Shown in pieces: positions 26,240 to 33,837 of a stretch of DNA of 64,000 bases. This stretch comes from an uncultured Ectothiorhodospiraceae bacterium. GTDB taxonomy: Bacteria; Pseudomonadota; Gammaproteobacteria; Nevskiales; Oceanococcaceae. The position numbers and the translations under genes were made by a program. Below the pieces are notes generated by a model. It searched no databases. It was not told the origin of the DNA and saw only the letters and a program-made list of their open reading frames with translations. Within the stretch, counting starts at the first letter, position 1. Every line of letters begins with the position of its first letter. The stretch is taken from contig CAKZQS010000009.1 in the NCBI GenBank assembly GCA_937141935.1, positions 2,501 to 66,500 on the forward strand, written 5' to 3'.

Positions 26240-26324
26240 GAGAGAGAGGGATTCGAACCCTCGAGGAGCTTACGCCCCAACACGCTTTCCAGGCGTGCGC
26301 CTTAAACCGCTCGGCCATCTCTCC
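26235..26324 (-). tRNA. tRNA-Ser (anticodon GGA), CCA encoded
   Basis: On the minus strand the sequence folds as a class II tRNA: acceptor GGAGAGA/TCTCTCC, D-arm GCC...GGC, anticodon stem CACGC/GCGTG with loop CTGGAAA (anticodon GGA, reading UCC/UCU), a long variable arm of ~18 nt typical of Ser, T-arm GAGGG-TTCGAAT-CCCTC, discriminator G, and an encoded CCA. It is the only tRNA in the window. AAAAAATAC precedes the 5' end. Confidence 0.95.
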
Positions 26325-26467
26325 GTATTTTTTCAACTCTACCGCCCTGCCACCCCGCGCCTGGGCGCGACCGGAAGGGCGGTTCGCTTTCTAGGCCCGC
26401 ACATCCTGTGCGTGCCAACAAAGCCGGCCTCGACTCCTGTCTCGGCGTTTGCACCCATGGTGCAAAC

Positions 26468-26494
26468 CCGCTCGGCCATCTCTCCGTATTTTTT
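26468..26494 (-). repeat. Duplicated 5' fragment of tRNA-Ser
   Basis: 27 bp identical to 26307-26333: the first 18 nt of the tRNA-Ser gene plus 9 nt of upstream sequence (AAAAAATAC). Beyond it (toward 26448) the tRNA sequence is replaced by a 9-bp palindromic hairpin, GTTTGCACC-CAT-GGTGCAAAC (26448-26468). It cannot form a tRNA, so it is a remnant or an integration scar. Confidence 0.85.
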
Positions 26495-26602
26495 GTCCCC
26501 GTCGGTCAAATCGCTGCACAGGCGTTGACCTCAGGACTGCGCGACACCAATGGCGCAACGCAGCCGAGTATTCTAGCCGGCCATCCCTACCCTGTCAGCC
26601 CG

Positions 26603-26950
26603 ATGCGCATTTATCACAACCCCCGCTGTTCCAAGAGCCGGCAGACGCTGGCGCTGCTGCAGGAGGCGGGCGTGGAGCCAGAGGTCGTGGAATACCTGAA
26701 AACACCGCCCTCGGCGCAGGAGCTGGGGCAGGTGCATGCGGCGCTGGGCGGCGATGTGCGCGCGATGCTCCGCTTCAAGGAGGAGCGCGCCCGCGAGCTG
26801 GGTTTGCGCCCGGACGACGAGCGCGACACCGGCGAATGGCTGCGCCTGCTCGCCGAGAACCCGCAGCTGCTGGAGCGGCCGATTGTGGTGAGCGCGGGCG
26901 CGGCGCGAATCGGGCGGCCGCCGGAGGCGGTGCGCGAACTGCTGGACTGA
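26603..26950 (+). CDS. ArsC/YfgD-family reductase (arsenate reductase-like)
   Basis: Thioredoxin-fold protein of the ArsC family, 115 aa. The active-site cysteine is in IYHNPRCSKSRQTL, and the family ending RPIVVSAGAARIGRPPEAV is present. The housekeeping YfgD branch usually lies near dapA/bepA-type genes, as here, rather than in an ars operon; no arsenical pump or ArsR is present. True arsenate reduction is therefore unproven. ATG 26603 was chosen because the frame upstream runs through the tRNA fragment region. Confidence 0.9.
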   Translation: MRIYHNPRCSKSRQTLALLQEAGVEPEVVEYLKTPPSAQELGQVHAALGGDVRAMLRFKEERARELGLRPDDERDTGEWLRLLAENPQLLERPIVVSAGAARIGRPPEAVRELLD

Positions 26951-27022
26951 AGGGTCCAGGGCCGCGGCCTCTGGGGTGGCGATCCGTGGCGGATCGCCGC
27001 CGCCGCAAGCTGCCGCCGGGGC

Positions 27023-27340
27023 TCAGGCCTCGACGTTGCTCTCGGCGTCAACCGGCGCCGAGTCCTCTTCAGGCGGCAGGCGCGGCGGCTCGTAGATGCA
27101 GGTGGCGCGCCGATCGTCGGCCGGCTGCGCGTCGTCGCGGCGCAGCGCCAGTTCGCCCTGCCCCCCATCCGGTATCGCGTAGGCGGGACTGGCCGGGCCC
27201 AGGCGCACGCCCTCGGGAACCACAAAGCGCGGTGCGCTGGTGGCGCTGAGGTAGTCGGCGCCGGCGCCGCAATCGCGTGCGCTGCAGGCGCCCAGGGCCA
27301 GCGCAGTGGCCAGCAAGGACAAAGTGAGAGTCGGCTTCAT
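27023..27340 (-). CDS. BamC-like lipoprotein consisting of the N-terminal region only
   Basis: 105 aa lipoprotein with signal peptide MKPTLTLSLLATALALGACS (lipid cysteine C19). The mature start (DYLSATSAPRFVVPEGVRLGPASPAYAIP) has the pattern of the unstructured N-terminal segment of BamC, which in E. coli runs along BamD. The two helix-grip domains that make up the rest of the ~340 aa BamC are absent. It lies 5 bp after dapA, where bamC sits in E. coli and Pseudomonas. Identification rests on this short motif plus synteny. Confidence 0.7.
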   Translation of the reverse strand: MKPTLTLSLLATALALGACSARDCGAGADYLSATSAPRFVVPEGVRLGPASPAYAIPDGGQGELALRRDDAQPADDRRATCIYEPPRLPPEEDSAPVDAESNVEA

Positions 27341-27345
27341 GGCGC

Positions 27346-28251
27346 TTATTGTGCCGCCTCGCCGAACGTGATGCCGGCCTCGGCCAGCGCGTCGCGCATG
27401 CGGGGCTCAAACTCGGCGCCCAGCGGCACCAGCGGCAGGCGCAGGCCGGAGGGGATGCGGCCCATCTGCTGCAGGCACCACTTCACCGGGATCGGGCTGG
27501 GCTGGCAGAACAGGTCGCGGTGCAGCGCGCCCAGCGGCGCATCCCAGCGCAGCGCTTCCTGCGCATCGCCGGCCATGGCCGCGGCGCACATCTTGTGCAT
27601 GGCGGCAGGCGCCACGTTGGCGGTTACCGAGATATCGCCGCGCACCCCCAGCAGCATCGACTCGCGGGCGGTGGCGTCGTCGCCGCTGTACACGACCACG
27701 CCGCGACCCAGCTCGAGCAGGGCGCGCATGCGCTCCTGGTTGCCGCCGGCCTCCTTGATGCCGACGACGTGCGGGAAGTCCAGCAACTTGCCCACCGTTT
27801 CCGGCAGCAGGTCGCAGCCGGTACGGCCCGGCACGTTGTACAGGATCAGCGGCAGCTCGCAGGCCTCGGCGATGGCAGCGTAATGCCGGCGCAGGCCCTC
27901 CTGCGGGGGCTTGTTGTAATAGGGCGTCACGCTCAGCGCAGCGTCCGCGCCCACGCTGTGCGCCAGCCGGGTCAGCGTGATCGCCTCGTCGGTGGCATTG
28001 GCGCCGGTGCCGGCGATGACCGGCAGGCGGCCGGCCACCTGGTGCACGACAGCGGTGACCACCGCCATGTGTTCGGCGACGTCCAGCGTGGAGGACTCGC
28101 CGGTGGTGCCCACGGCGATGATGGCGTCGGTGCCGGATTCGATGTGCCAGTCCACCAACGCGCGCAGGGCGCCATGGTCGACCTGACCGTCGCGCTGCAT
28201 CGGGGTGACCAGCGCGACCATGCTGCCGGCGATCTGGGTACGCAGTGTCAT
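27346..28251 (-). CDS. dapA: 4-hydroxy-tetrahydrodipicolinate synthase
   Basis: Condenses pyruvate with aspartate semialdehyde, the first committed step of lysine/diaminopimelate synthesis. Motifs: GSMVALVTPMQRDGQVD, VGTTGESSTLD, VTPYYNKPPQEGL (active-site tyrosine region), LYNVPGRTGCDL and VGIKEAGGN with the Schiff-base lysine. Start MTLRTQIAGSM gives 301 aa; the track ORF is far too long. It is divergent from gcvR and followed immediately by the BamC-like gene. Confidence 0.96.
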   Translation of the reverse strand: MTLRTQIAGSMVALVTPMQRDGQVDHGALRALVDWHIESGTDAIIAVGTTGESSTLDVAEHMAVVTAVVHQVAGRLPVIAGTGANATDEAITLTRLAHSVGADAALSVTPYYNKPPQEGLRRHYAAIAEACELPLILYNVPGRTGCDLLPETVGKLLDFPHVVGIKEAGGNQERMRALLELGRGVVVYSGDDATARESMLLGVRGDISVTANVAPAAMHKMCAAAMAGDAQEALRWDAPLGALHRDLFCQPSPIPVKWCLQQMGRIPSGLRLPLVPLGAEFEPRMRDALAEAGITFGEAAQ

Positions 28252-28363
28252 CGGCGGAGTATATCGCCACGCCGGCCCGCGGGGTCGGCAGCGCGGGGCC
28301 ACTGCACTACAATGCGGCGTTTTACCGGGCGCCGCGCCGCGCCGCCCTGGAGCCCGCGAAAAC

Positions 28364-28903
28364 GTGCCTGAAATCAACCACCAGCTGCTGCTGTGGGCTA
28401 CCGGCCCCTGGAAGGACACCCACCTGCCCGAGCTGCTGTCGGCCCTGAGCGACCGGGGCTGTGTGTCGCACGACATGCGGGTGTCGCAGCTGCAGGATGG
28501 CTTTGCCGCGCACATGGTGGTGGCCGGCAACTGGAGCAGCATCGGCAAGCTGGAAACCGCCCTGCCCGGCCTGGCCGAAAAGCTCGGCCTGCAAATCGGC
28601 GCCAGCCGCATCGCCGCGCGGCCGGCCGAGCCCGAGCTGCGGCCTTTTGCGGTGGAGCTTTCGGCGCCGCAGCAGGCCGACCTGCTGCCGGCCCTGGTGC
28701 AGTTCTTCGCGCACCACGGCGTGTCGGTGGCCGAAGTCGTCTCCCAGCCCTACCAGGCGCACATGACGCAGGCGCCCATGGTCAACATGCAACTCGTGGT
28801 GCTGGTGGGCGCCTCGGCGCAGCCGCCGGCACTACGCGAATCCTTCATGGATTTCTGCGACGATTACCACGCCGACGGCATATTCGACCCGATCAAGAAT
28901 TAA
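28364..28903 (+). CDS. gcvR: GcvR-type ACT-domain regulator
   Basis: Glycine cleavage system repressor-type protein with two ACT domains (residues ~5-85, LLLWATGPWKDTHLPELLSALSDRGC; and ~90-175, FAVELSAPQQADLLPALVQFFAHHGVSVAEV). In E. coli GcvR antagonises the activator GcvA. The start is GTG 28364 (VPEINHQLLLWA), giving 179 aa; no ATG is available. The order dapA (divergent)-gcvR-bcp is the same as in Pseudomonas and E. coli, which supports the name. Confidence 0.87.
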   Translation: MPEINHQLLLWATGPWKDTHLPELLSALSDRGCVSHDMRVSQLQDGFAAHMVVAGNWSSIGKLETALPGLAEKLGLQIGASRIAARPAEPELRPFAVELSAPQQADLLPALVQFFAHHGVSVAEVVSQPYQAHMTQAPMVNMQLVVLVGASAQPPALRESFMDFCDDYHADGIFDPIKN

Positions 28904-28945
28904 GGCCGGCGCCCGCGCGTCGGTCGGTTGTCCCCAGGAGAATCG

Positions 28946-29413
28946 ATGACGATGCAAATTGGCGACTCGCTGCCCGACTTCACGCTGCCCGCCAACGGTG
29001 GCCAGGACATCTCGCTGCCGGCGCAGGCCGGGCGCAAGCTGGTGCTGTACTTCTACCCCAAGGACAACACCAGCGGTTGCACGCTGCAGGGCGAGAATTT
29101 CCGTGATGCCAAGGCCGAGTTCGAAGCGGCCGGCTGCCGGATTCTGGGCGTCAGCCGCGACAGCGTGCGCAAGCACGAGAACTTCATCGCCAAATACGAC
29201 TTCAATTTCGACCTGCTGGCCGACACCGACGAGGCGCTGTGCCAGCACTTCGACGTGCTCAAGGAAAAGAGCATGTACGGCCGCAAGTACATCGGCGTGG
29301 ATCGCAGCACCTTTCTCTTCGACTCGCAGGGCAAGCTGGTGCGCGAATGGCGGGGCGTGAAGGTGCCCGGCCATGTCGACGAGGTGTTGGCCGCCGCGCA
29401 AGACGCCGACTGA
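28946..29413 (+). CDS. bcp: Thioredoxin-dependent peroxiredoxin (BCP/PrxQ family)
   Basis: Thiol peroxidase reducing H2O2 and organic hydroperoxides. The start ATG 28946 follows AGGAG by 5 nt; 155 aa. The peroxidatic cysteine C45 is in YPKDNTSGCTLQGENFRD. The resolving cysteine of the usual GCT-x4-C pattern (C50 in E. coli BCP) is E50 here. Remaining cysteines (AAGCRIL, EALCQHF) could serve as resolving residues, or the enzyme may be 1-Cys. It lies 7 bp upstream of the PhoH2 gene. Confidence 0.94.
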   Translation: MTMQIGDSLPDFTLPANGGQDISLPAQAGRKLVLYFYPKDNTSGCTLQGENFRDAKAEFEAAGCRILGVSRDSVRKHENFIAKYDFNFDLLADTDEALCQHFDVLKEKSMYGRKYIGVDRSTFLFDSQGKLVREWRGVKVPGHVDEVLAAAQDAD

Positions 29414-29420
29414 GGCGCCC

Positions 29421-30830
29421 ATGAGCAAGCGACTCTTCGTGCTCGACACCAATGTGTTGATGCACGACCCCTCGGCCCTGTTCCGCTTCGAGGAGCATGA
29501 CCTCTACCTGCCGATGGTGGTGCTCGAGGAGCTCGACAACGGCAAGAAGGGCATGTCGGAAACGGCGCGCAACGTGCGCCAGGTCAGCCGCACGCTGGAC
29601 GAACTGCTGGGCGGGCGCAGCCAGAAGGCCATCGATGCCGGCATCCCCCTCGCCGAACTGCACGGCGTGGCGGGCGACGTGCCCTGCACCGGCAAGCTCT
29701 ACCTGCAAACCCGCGAGCTGCCGGCCCACCTGCCGGACATGCTGCCGGGCAACAAGGTCGACAACACCATTCTGCAGGTCACGTTGGGCCTGCAGGCCGA
29801 GCACCGCGGCAAGCGCCAGGTGGTGCTGGTTACCAAGGACATCAACCTGCGCCTGAAGGCCGCGGTGGTCGGCGTGGCCGCCGAGGACTACAGCAACGAC
29901 CAGGTCCTGGATGATCTGGACCTGCTGTACAGCGGCTGGCGGCAGCTCTCGCCGGCCTTCTGGGACGAGCTGGGCGACGGCCTGCAAAGCTGGGCCGACA
30001 ACACCGGCCGCACCTATTACCGCGCCCGTACCGAGGCTGCGCGCGAATGGCAGGTGAACGAATTCGTGGCGGTGGCCGAAGGGCCGGACGAGGAAGGCAT
30101 GGAGCTGATCGTGCGCGCCGTGGACGGCGACGAGGTCACGCTGGAGCTGATCCGCAACTACCGCGCGGGCCATACCTCGGCCTGGGGCGTCAACGCGCGC
30201 AACCGCGAGCAGAACTTCGCGCTGAACCTGCTGATGGACCCGGAAATCGAGTTCGTCACGCTGCTCGGCGCCGCCGGCACCGGCAAAACGCTGCTGGCGC
30301 TGGCCGCGGGGCTGTCGCAGGTGCTCGATGAGCCGGTTTACCGCGAGATCGTCATGACCCGCGTGACCGTGCCGGTGGGCGAGGACATCGGCTTTTTGCC
30401 CGGCACCGAAGAGGAAAAGATGACGCCCTGGATGGGCGCGCTGATGGACAACCTCGAGGTGCTGACCCAGTCGCTGGACGGCGGCGACTGGGAGCGCGCC
30501 GCCACCAACGAGCTGCTGTCCAAGCGCATCAAGATTCGCTCGCTGAATTTCATGCGCGGGCGCACCTTTTTGCACCGCTGGCTGATTCTGGACGAGGCGC
30601 AGAACCTGACCAGCAAGCAGATGCGCACGCTGATCACCCGCGCCGGCCCGGGCACCAAAATCATCTGCATGGGCAACCTGTCGCAGATCGACACGCCCTA
30701 CCTCACCGAAACGACTTCGGGCCTGACCTACGTCGTCGACCGTTTCCGCCGCTGGGAGCATGGCGGCCACGTGACGCTGGCCCGCGGCGAGCGCTCGCGG
30801 CTGGCCGATTTCGCCTCCAACAACCTCTAG
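29421..30830 (+). CDS. PhoH2-type protein: PIN domain plus PhoH ATPase
   Basis: Fusion of an N-terminal PIN ribonuclease domain (VLDTNVLMHDPSAL, LEELDNGKKG, VTKDINLRLKA; acidic metal ligands retained) with a C-terminal PhoH-family ATPase (Walker A GAAGTGKTLLALA, Walker B RWLILDEAQN, and TKIICMGNLSQID). PhoH2 proteins have been shown elsewhere to act as RNA helicase/ribonuclease. It has 469 aa and ATG 29421, 7 bp after bcp. There is no toxin-antitoxin partner upstream, so this is the stand-alone YlaK-like form. Confidence 0.92.
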   Translation: MSKRLFVLDTNVLMHDPSALFRFEEHDLYLPMVVLEELDNGKKGMSETARNVRQVSRTLDELLGGRSQKAIDAGIPLAELHGVAGDVPCTGKLYLQTRELPAHLPDMLPGNKVDNTILQVTLGLQAEHRGKRQVVLVTKDINLRLKAAVVGVAAEDYSNDQVLDDLDLLYSGWRQLSPAFWDELGDGLQSWADNTGRTYYRARTEAAREWQVNEFVAVAEGPDEEGMELIVRAVDGDEVTLELIRNYRAGHTSAWGVNARNREQNFALNLLMDPEIEFVTLLGAAGTGKTLLALAAGLSQVLDEPVYREIVMTRVTVPVGEDIGFLPGTEEEKMTPWMGALMDNLEVLTQSLDGGDWERAATNELLSKRIKIRSLNFMRGRTFLHRWLILDEAQNLTSKQMRTLITRAGPGTKIICMGNLSQIDTPYLTETTSGLTYVVDRFRRWEHGGHVTLARGERSRLADFASNNL

Positions 30831-31118
30831 CCGCGTACAGCCCCTGCCCCAGCGGGCATGACGGCCGTCGTGGGACGCCAGGATGACGCTAGGCGCGCGG
30901 CGCGAAGCCCCGCAGCGGACATGAGCGCAGGCCCGCGTGGCGGCGGGAACAGCCCGGCAGGGGGCGCGCAGGAGCGCGCCCTGGCCGCAGGGGCAGGACG
31001 CCCCTTCGGCCAGCCCCGCCGACGCGCGGATCAGCCGCAGCGTAGTCCGCGGAGGGGCTGCGCGCCGCGCGGGCGCCGGGGATGAATCCACTCCCTTGCG
31101 GGCTTTGCGGCGCTCCGC
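30831..31118. other. Gene-free intergenic region
   Basis: 288 bp between the convergent PhoH2 and permease genes. The short ORFs in the track here (e.g. 30858-31085) are arginine/proline-rich GC artefacts without ribosome-binding sites. No convincing terminator hairpin with a T-run was seen. Confidence 0.5.
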
Positions 31119-32252
31119 CTAGGCGGAAGCCCCCTCCTCCTCCACGCCTCGCGCTTCCGCCGCGGGCGCGCCAGCCCCCGCGTCGCCGTGGCTTTCGCTG
31201 CCTGCCAGCTTGGCCTGGGGCCAGGCCTGGATCACGGCGTTGACGACGGTAGCCAGCGGGATGGCGAAGAACACCCCCCAAAAGCCCCAGATCCCGCCGA
31301 AGAAGAGCACGGCCACAATGATCGCCACCGGGTGCAGGTCGACGGCCTCGGAAAACAGCACCGGCACCAGCACATTGCCGTCCAGCGCCTGGATCACGCC
31401 GTAGGCGAAGACCACCCAGGCCATCTCGCTGCCCACGCCCCATTGCGCCGCGGCGACCAGGGCCACCGGCAGCGTGACCACCAGCGCGCCGAGGTAGGGC
31501 ACCAGCACCGACACGCCGGTCAGCGTGGCCAGCAGCAGCGCATAGTTCAGCCCGAACAGCGAGAACACCATCCAGGCGAAGCTGCCCACGATGATGATCT
31601 CCACCGCCTTGCCCCGCACATAGTTGCCCAGCTGGCGGTCCACATCGCCCCACACGTGCTGGATCAGGCTCATGTCCTCGGGCAGGAAGCGCCGCCCCCA
31701 GGCCAGGATGCCCGGCTTGTCCTTGAGCAGGAAAAACACCAGCAGGGGCACCAGCACCAGATACACGGCGAAGTAGATCAGGCCCACACCGACCAGCCAG
31801 GAGCGGGCCAGCACGACATTGCGCAGTTCCACCATCACGCCATTGATTTGCCCCAGCAGGTCATCGATCTGCGCCGGCGAGACCACCTGCGGGTAGCGCT
31901 CGGGCAGCGTGTGCAGGTACTGCTGCAGCGACAGCACCAGCCCCGGCAGCTCCTGCACCGCCTGCGCCAGCTGCGCGGTGACCAGCGGGATGATGGCGAA
32001 CAGCACCACCAGCACGATGGCCACGAAGACCAGCCAGACCAGCACCGTGGCGATGCCGCGGGACACGGCCGAACGCTCCAGGCCGGCAACCGGGCCTTCG
32101 AGCAGATAAGCCAGCACGATGGCCGCGAAAAAGGGCGCCAGCGTCGTCCCGAAATAGGTCACGAGCAGGATGCTGGCCAGCAGCACCAATGTCAGGCTGA
32201 CGATTTGCGGATTGGAGAGGTGGCGCTGGATCCACCCCTGAACCATGTTCAT
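31119..32252 (-). CDS. AI-2E/PerM-family membrane transporter
   Basis: Polytopic inner-membrane protein of the PerM (AI-2 exporter-like) family, 377 aa with about eight helices. Typical features: the N-terminal amphipathic stretch MVQGWIQRHLSNPQIVSL, PFFAAIVLAYLLEGPV, the central soluble region, VPYLGALVVTLPVALVAA, and AIPLATVVNAVIQAWP. The tail is acidic and alanine-rich. The gene is divergent from bepA with 55 bp between starts, as perM and yfgC/bepA are in E. coli. The start is MNMVQGW; the second methionine is equally possible. Confidence 0.9.
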   Translation of the reverse strand: MNMVQGWIQRHLSNPQIVSLTLVLLASILLVTYFGTTLAPFFAAIVLAYLLEGPVAGLERSAVSRGIATVLVWLVFVAIVLVVLFAIIPLVTAQLAQAVQELPGLVLSLQQYLHTLPERYPQVVSPAQIDDLLGQINGVMVELRNVVLARSWLVGVGLIYFAVYLVLVPLLVFFLLKDKPGILAWGRRFLPEDMSLIQHVWGDVDRQLGNYVRGKAVEIIIVGSFAWMVFSLFGLNYALLLATLTGVSVLVPYLGALVVTLPVALVAAAQWGVGSEMAWVVFAYGVIQALDGNVLVPVLFSEAVDLHPVAIIVAVLFFGGIWGFWGVFFAIPLATVVNAVIQAWPQAKLAGSESHGDAGAGAPAAEARGVEEEGASA

Positions 32253-32307
32253 GTACTGTGGTCTCTCGTATATCGCCGCCCGGACGGCACGCCCGTCGTT
32301 GACCCGC

Positions 32308-33798
32308 ATGATACGCACTAGTTTCGGAGCCCCGGTGCTCCGCGCGTTTGGCTTGGCCGCCGCGCTTGCGCTAGCGGGCCCTGCGGTCGCGGCAGATTAC
32401 AACCTGCCGGAATTCGGCGAGCCCGCCGATCGCAGCCTGCCGCTGAGCGAAGAGCGCGAGCTGGGCGCCGAAGTGTACCGCCAGCTCAAGCGCCGCGAGT
32501 TGCTGCTGGCCGACCGCGAACTCGAATCCTATGTGCAGATGCTGGGCCAGTCGCTGGTGGACGCCAGCCCCGAGGCTCGCGGCGAGAGCTTTCGCTTCTT
32601 TGTAATCCGCGATGCCTCGATCAATGCCTTTGCGATGCCCGGCGGCTATATCGGCGTGCACACCGGGCTGCTGAAGGCCGCGCAAAGCGAGGCCGAGCTG
32701 GCCGCGGTGCTGGCGCACGAAATCGCCCACGTCACCCAGCGCCACATCGCCCGGCAGATGGACGCCACCCGCGGCTGGGACCTGGCCAGCGCGGCGCTGC
32801 TGCTAGCGGCCATCGCCGCCGGCGGCAGCGACCCGGACCTGGCCCAGGCCGCCATTGGCCTGGGCATGGGCATGGCCTACCAGCGCCAGGTCAATTTCAC
32901 CCGCGCCCACGAACTTGAGGCCGACCGTCTGGGCATCCAGACGCTGGCCAATGCCGGCTATGACAGCCAGGGCATGGAGGACTTCTTCCGCCGCCTGGCG
33001 GCGCAGTCGCGGCTGTACGGCGAGGGCCTGCCGGAGATTTTGCGCACCCACCCCGTCAGCACGACGCGCATGGCCGAGGCCGCCGGCCGCGCCGAGGCCC
33101 TGCCCGACGGCGCCAGCGAACAAACCGGCCTGTTTCCGCTGATGCGCGTGCGTGCCGAGCTGGCCAATATCGACCTGGCGGCGGACAAGCTGCGCCGCTT
33201 CCCCGCCGGTTTGGGCGAACACCCGGTGGCCGCGCGTTATGGCCGCGCCATCGCCCTGCGGGCGCGCGGCGACCTGAAGGCCGCGCAGGCCGCCATCGAC
33301 GAGGCGCTGGCGCGCAGCGATACCGAGGCGCAGGCCCCGCTGTTGCAGGTCGAGCGCGCGCGCATCCTGTATGCCCGCAAGCAGGCCGATGAGGCGCGCA
33401 CCCTGTTGCGGGCGGTCCACAAGGCGCATCCCGGCAATCACGCGGCGACGCTGCTGCTGGGCGAGTGGCTGCTGGCCGCGGACCGGCCGGCCGACGCCCG
33501 CCAGCTCTTGCTCGAATCCGAGGCCTTCAGCGCCGAGGTGGCCGACACCTTCTTCCTGCTCGCCCGCGCCGCGAGCGCCATGGACGAGGACGCCGAGGCG
33601 CAGTACCAGCTGGCCAACTACCAGCGCGCCCGCGGTGACTGGGCCGCGGCGATCCGCCAGCTGCGCGCTGCCCTGGCGCAGCGCGACTGGGAGGACTACG
33701 CCCGCGCCCGGCTGGAGGGCCGGCTGGAATCCATGCTGGCCAGCGCGCCGCGCAGCGCGATCGAGGAGCTGCGGCGCAAGCCGCGCGAGCCTTCCTAG
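32308..33798 (+). CDS. BepA-like periplasmic M48 metalloprotease with TPR domain
   Basis: Periplasmic protease/chaperone involved in outer-membrane protein (LptD, BamA) quality control. Signal peptide MIRTSFGAPVLRAFGLAAALALAGPAVAA. Zinc motif HEIAH (AVLAHEIAHVTQRH) with third ligand in HELEADRLG. C-terminal TPR-type helices from about residue 300. 496 aa is close to E. coli BepA (487). Divergent from perM and close to arsC/bcp-type genes as in E. coli. The start was set at MIRTSF to place the signal peptide at the N-terminus. Confidence 0.92.
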   Translation: MIRTSFGAPVLRAFGLAAALALAGPAVAADYNLPEFGEPADRSLPLSEERELGAEVYRQLKRRELLLADRELESYVQMLGQSLVDASPEARGESFRFFVIRDASINAFAMPGGYIGVHTGLLKAAQSEAELAAVLAHEIAHVTQRHIARQMDATRGWDLASAALLLAAIAAGGSDPDLAQAAIGLGMGMAYQRQVNFTRAHELEADRLGIQTLANAGYDSQGMEDFFRRLAAQSRLYGEGLPEILRTHPVSTTRMAEAAGRAEALPDGASEQTGLFPLMRVRAELANIDLAADKLRRFPAGLGEHPVAARYGRAIALRARGDLKAAQAAIDEALARSDTEAQAPLLQVERARILYARKQADEARTLLRAVHKAHPGNHAATLLLGEWLLAADRPADARQLLLESEAFSAEVADTFFLLARAASAMDEDAEAQYQLANYQRARGDWAAAIRQLRAALAQRDWEDYARARLEGRLESMLASAPRSAIEELRRKPREPS

Positions 33799-33837
33799 CC
33801 GGCGGGGCCCCGGGCCCCAGACCGTGGCCCGGTGCCG

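Noticed and set aside
25672-26528. Several overlapping ORFs (203-242 aa) through the tRNA-Ser repeat region
   Set aside because: All cross the tRNA gene and hairpin repeats; open only because of GC content.
26603-26950. Arsenic resistance island
   Set aside because: Only an ArsC/YfgD-like gene is present; no arsR, arsB or arsA nearby, so a housekeeping YfgD role is more likely.
30858-31085. Short ORF in the PhoH2/PerM-like gap
   Set aside because: Low-complexity arginine/alanine/glycine product with no ribosome-binding site or family resemblance.
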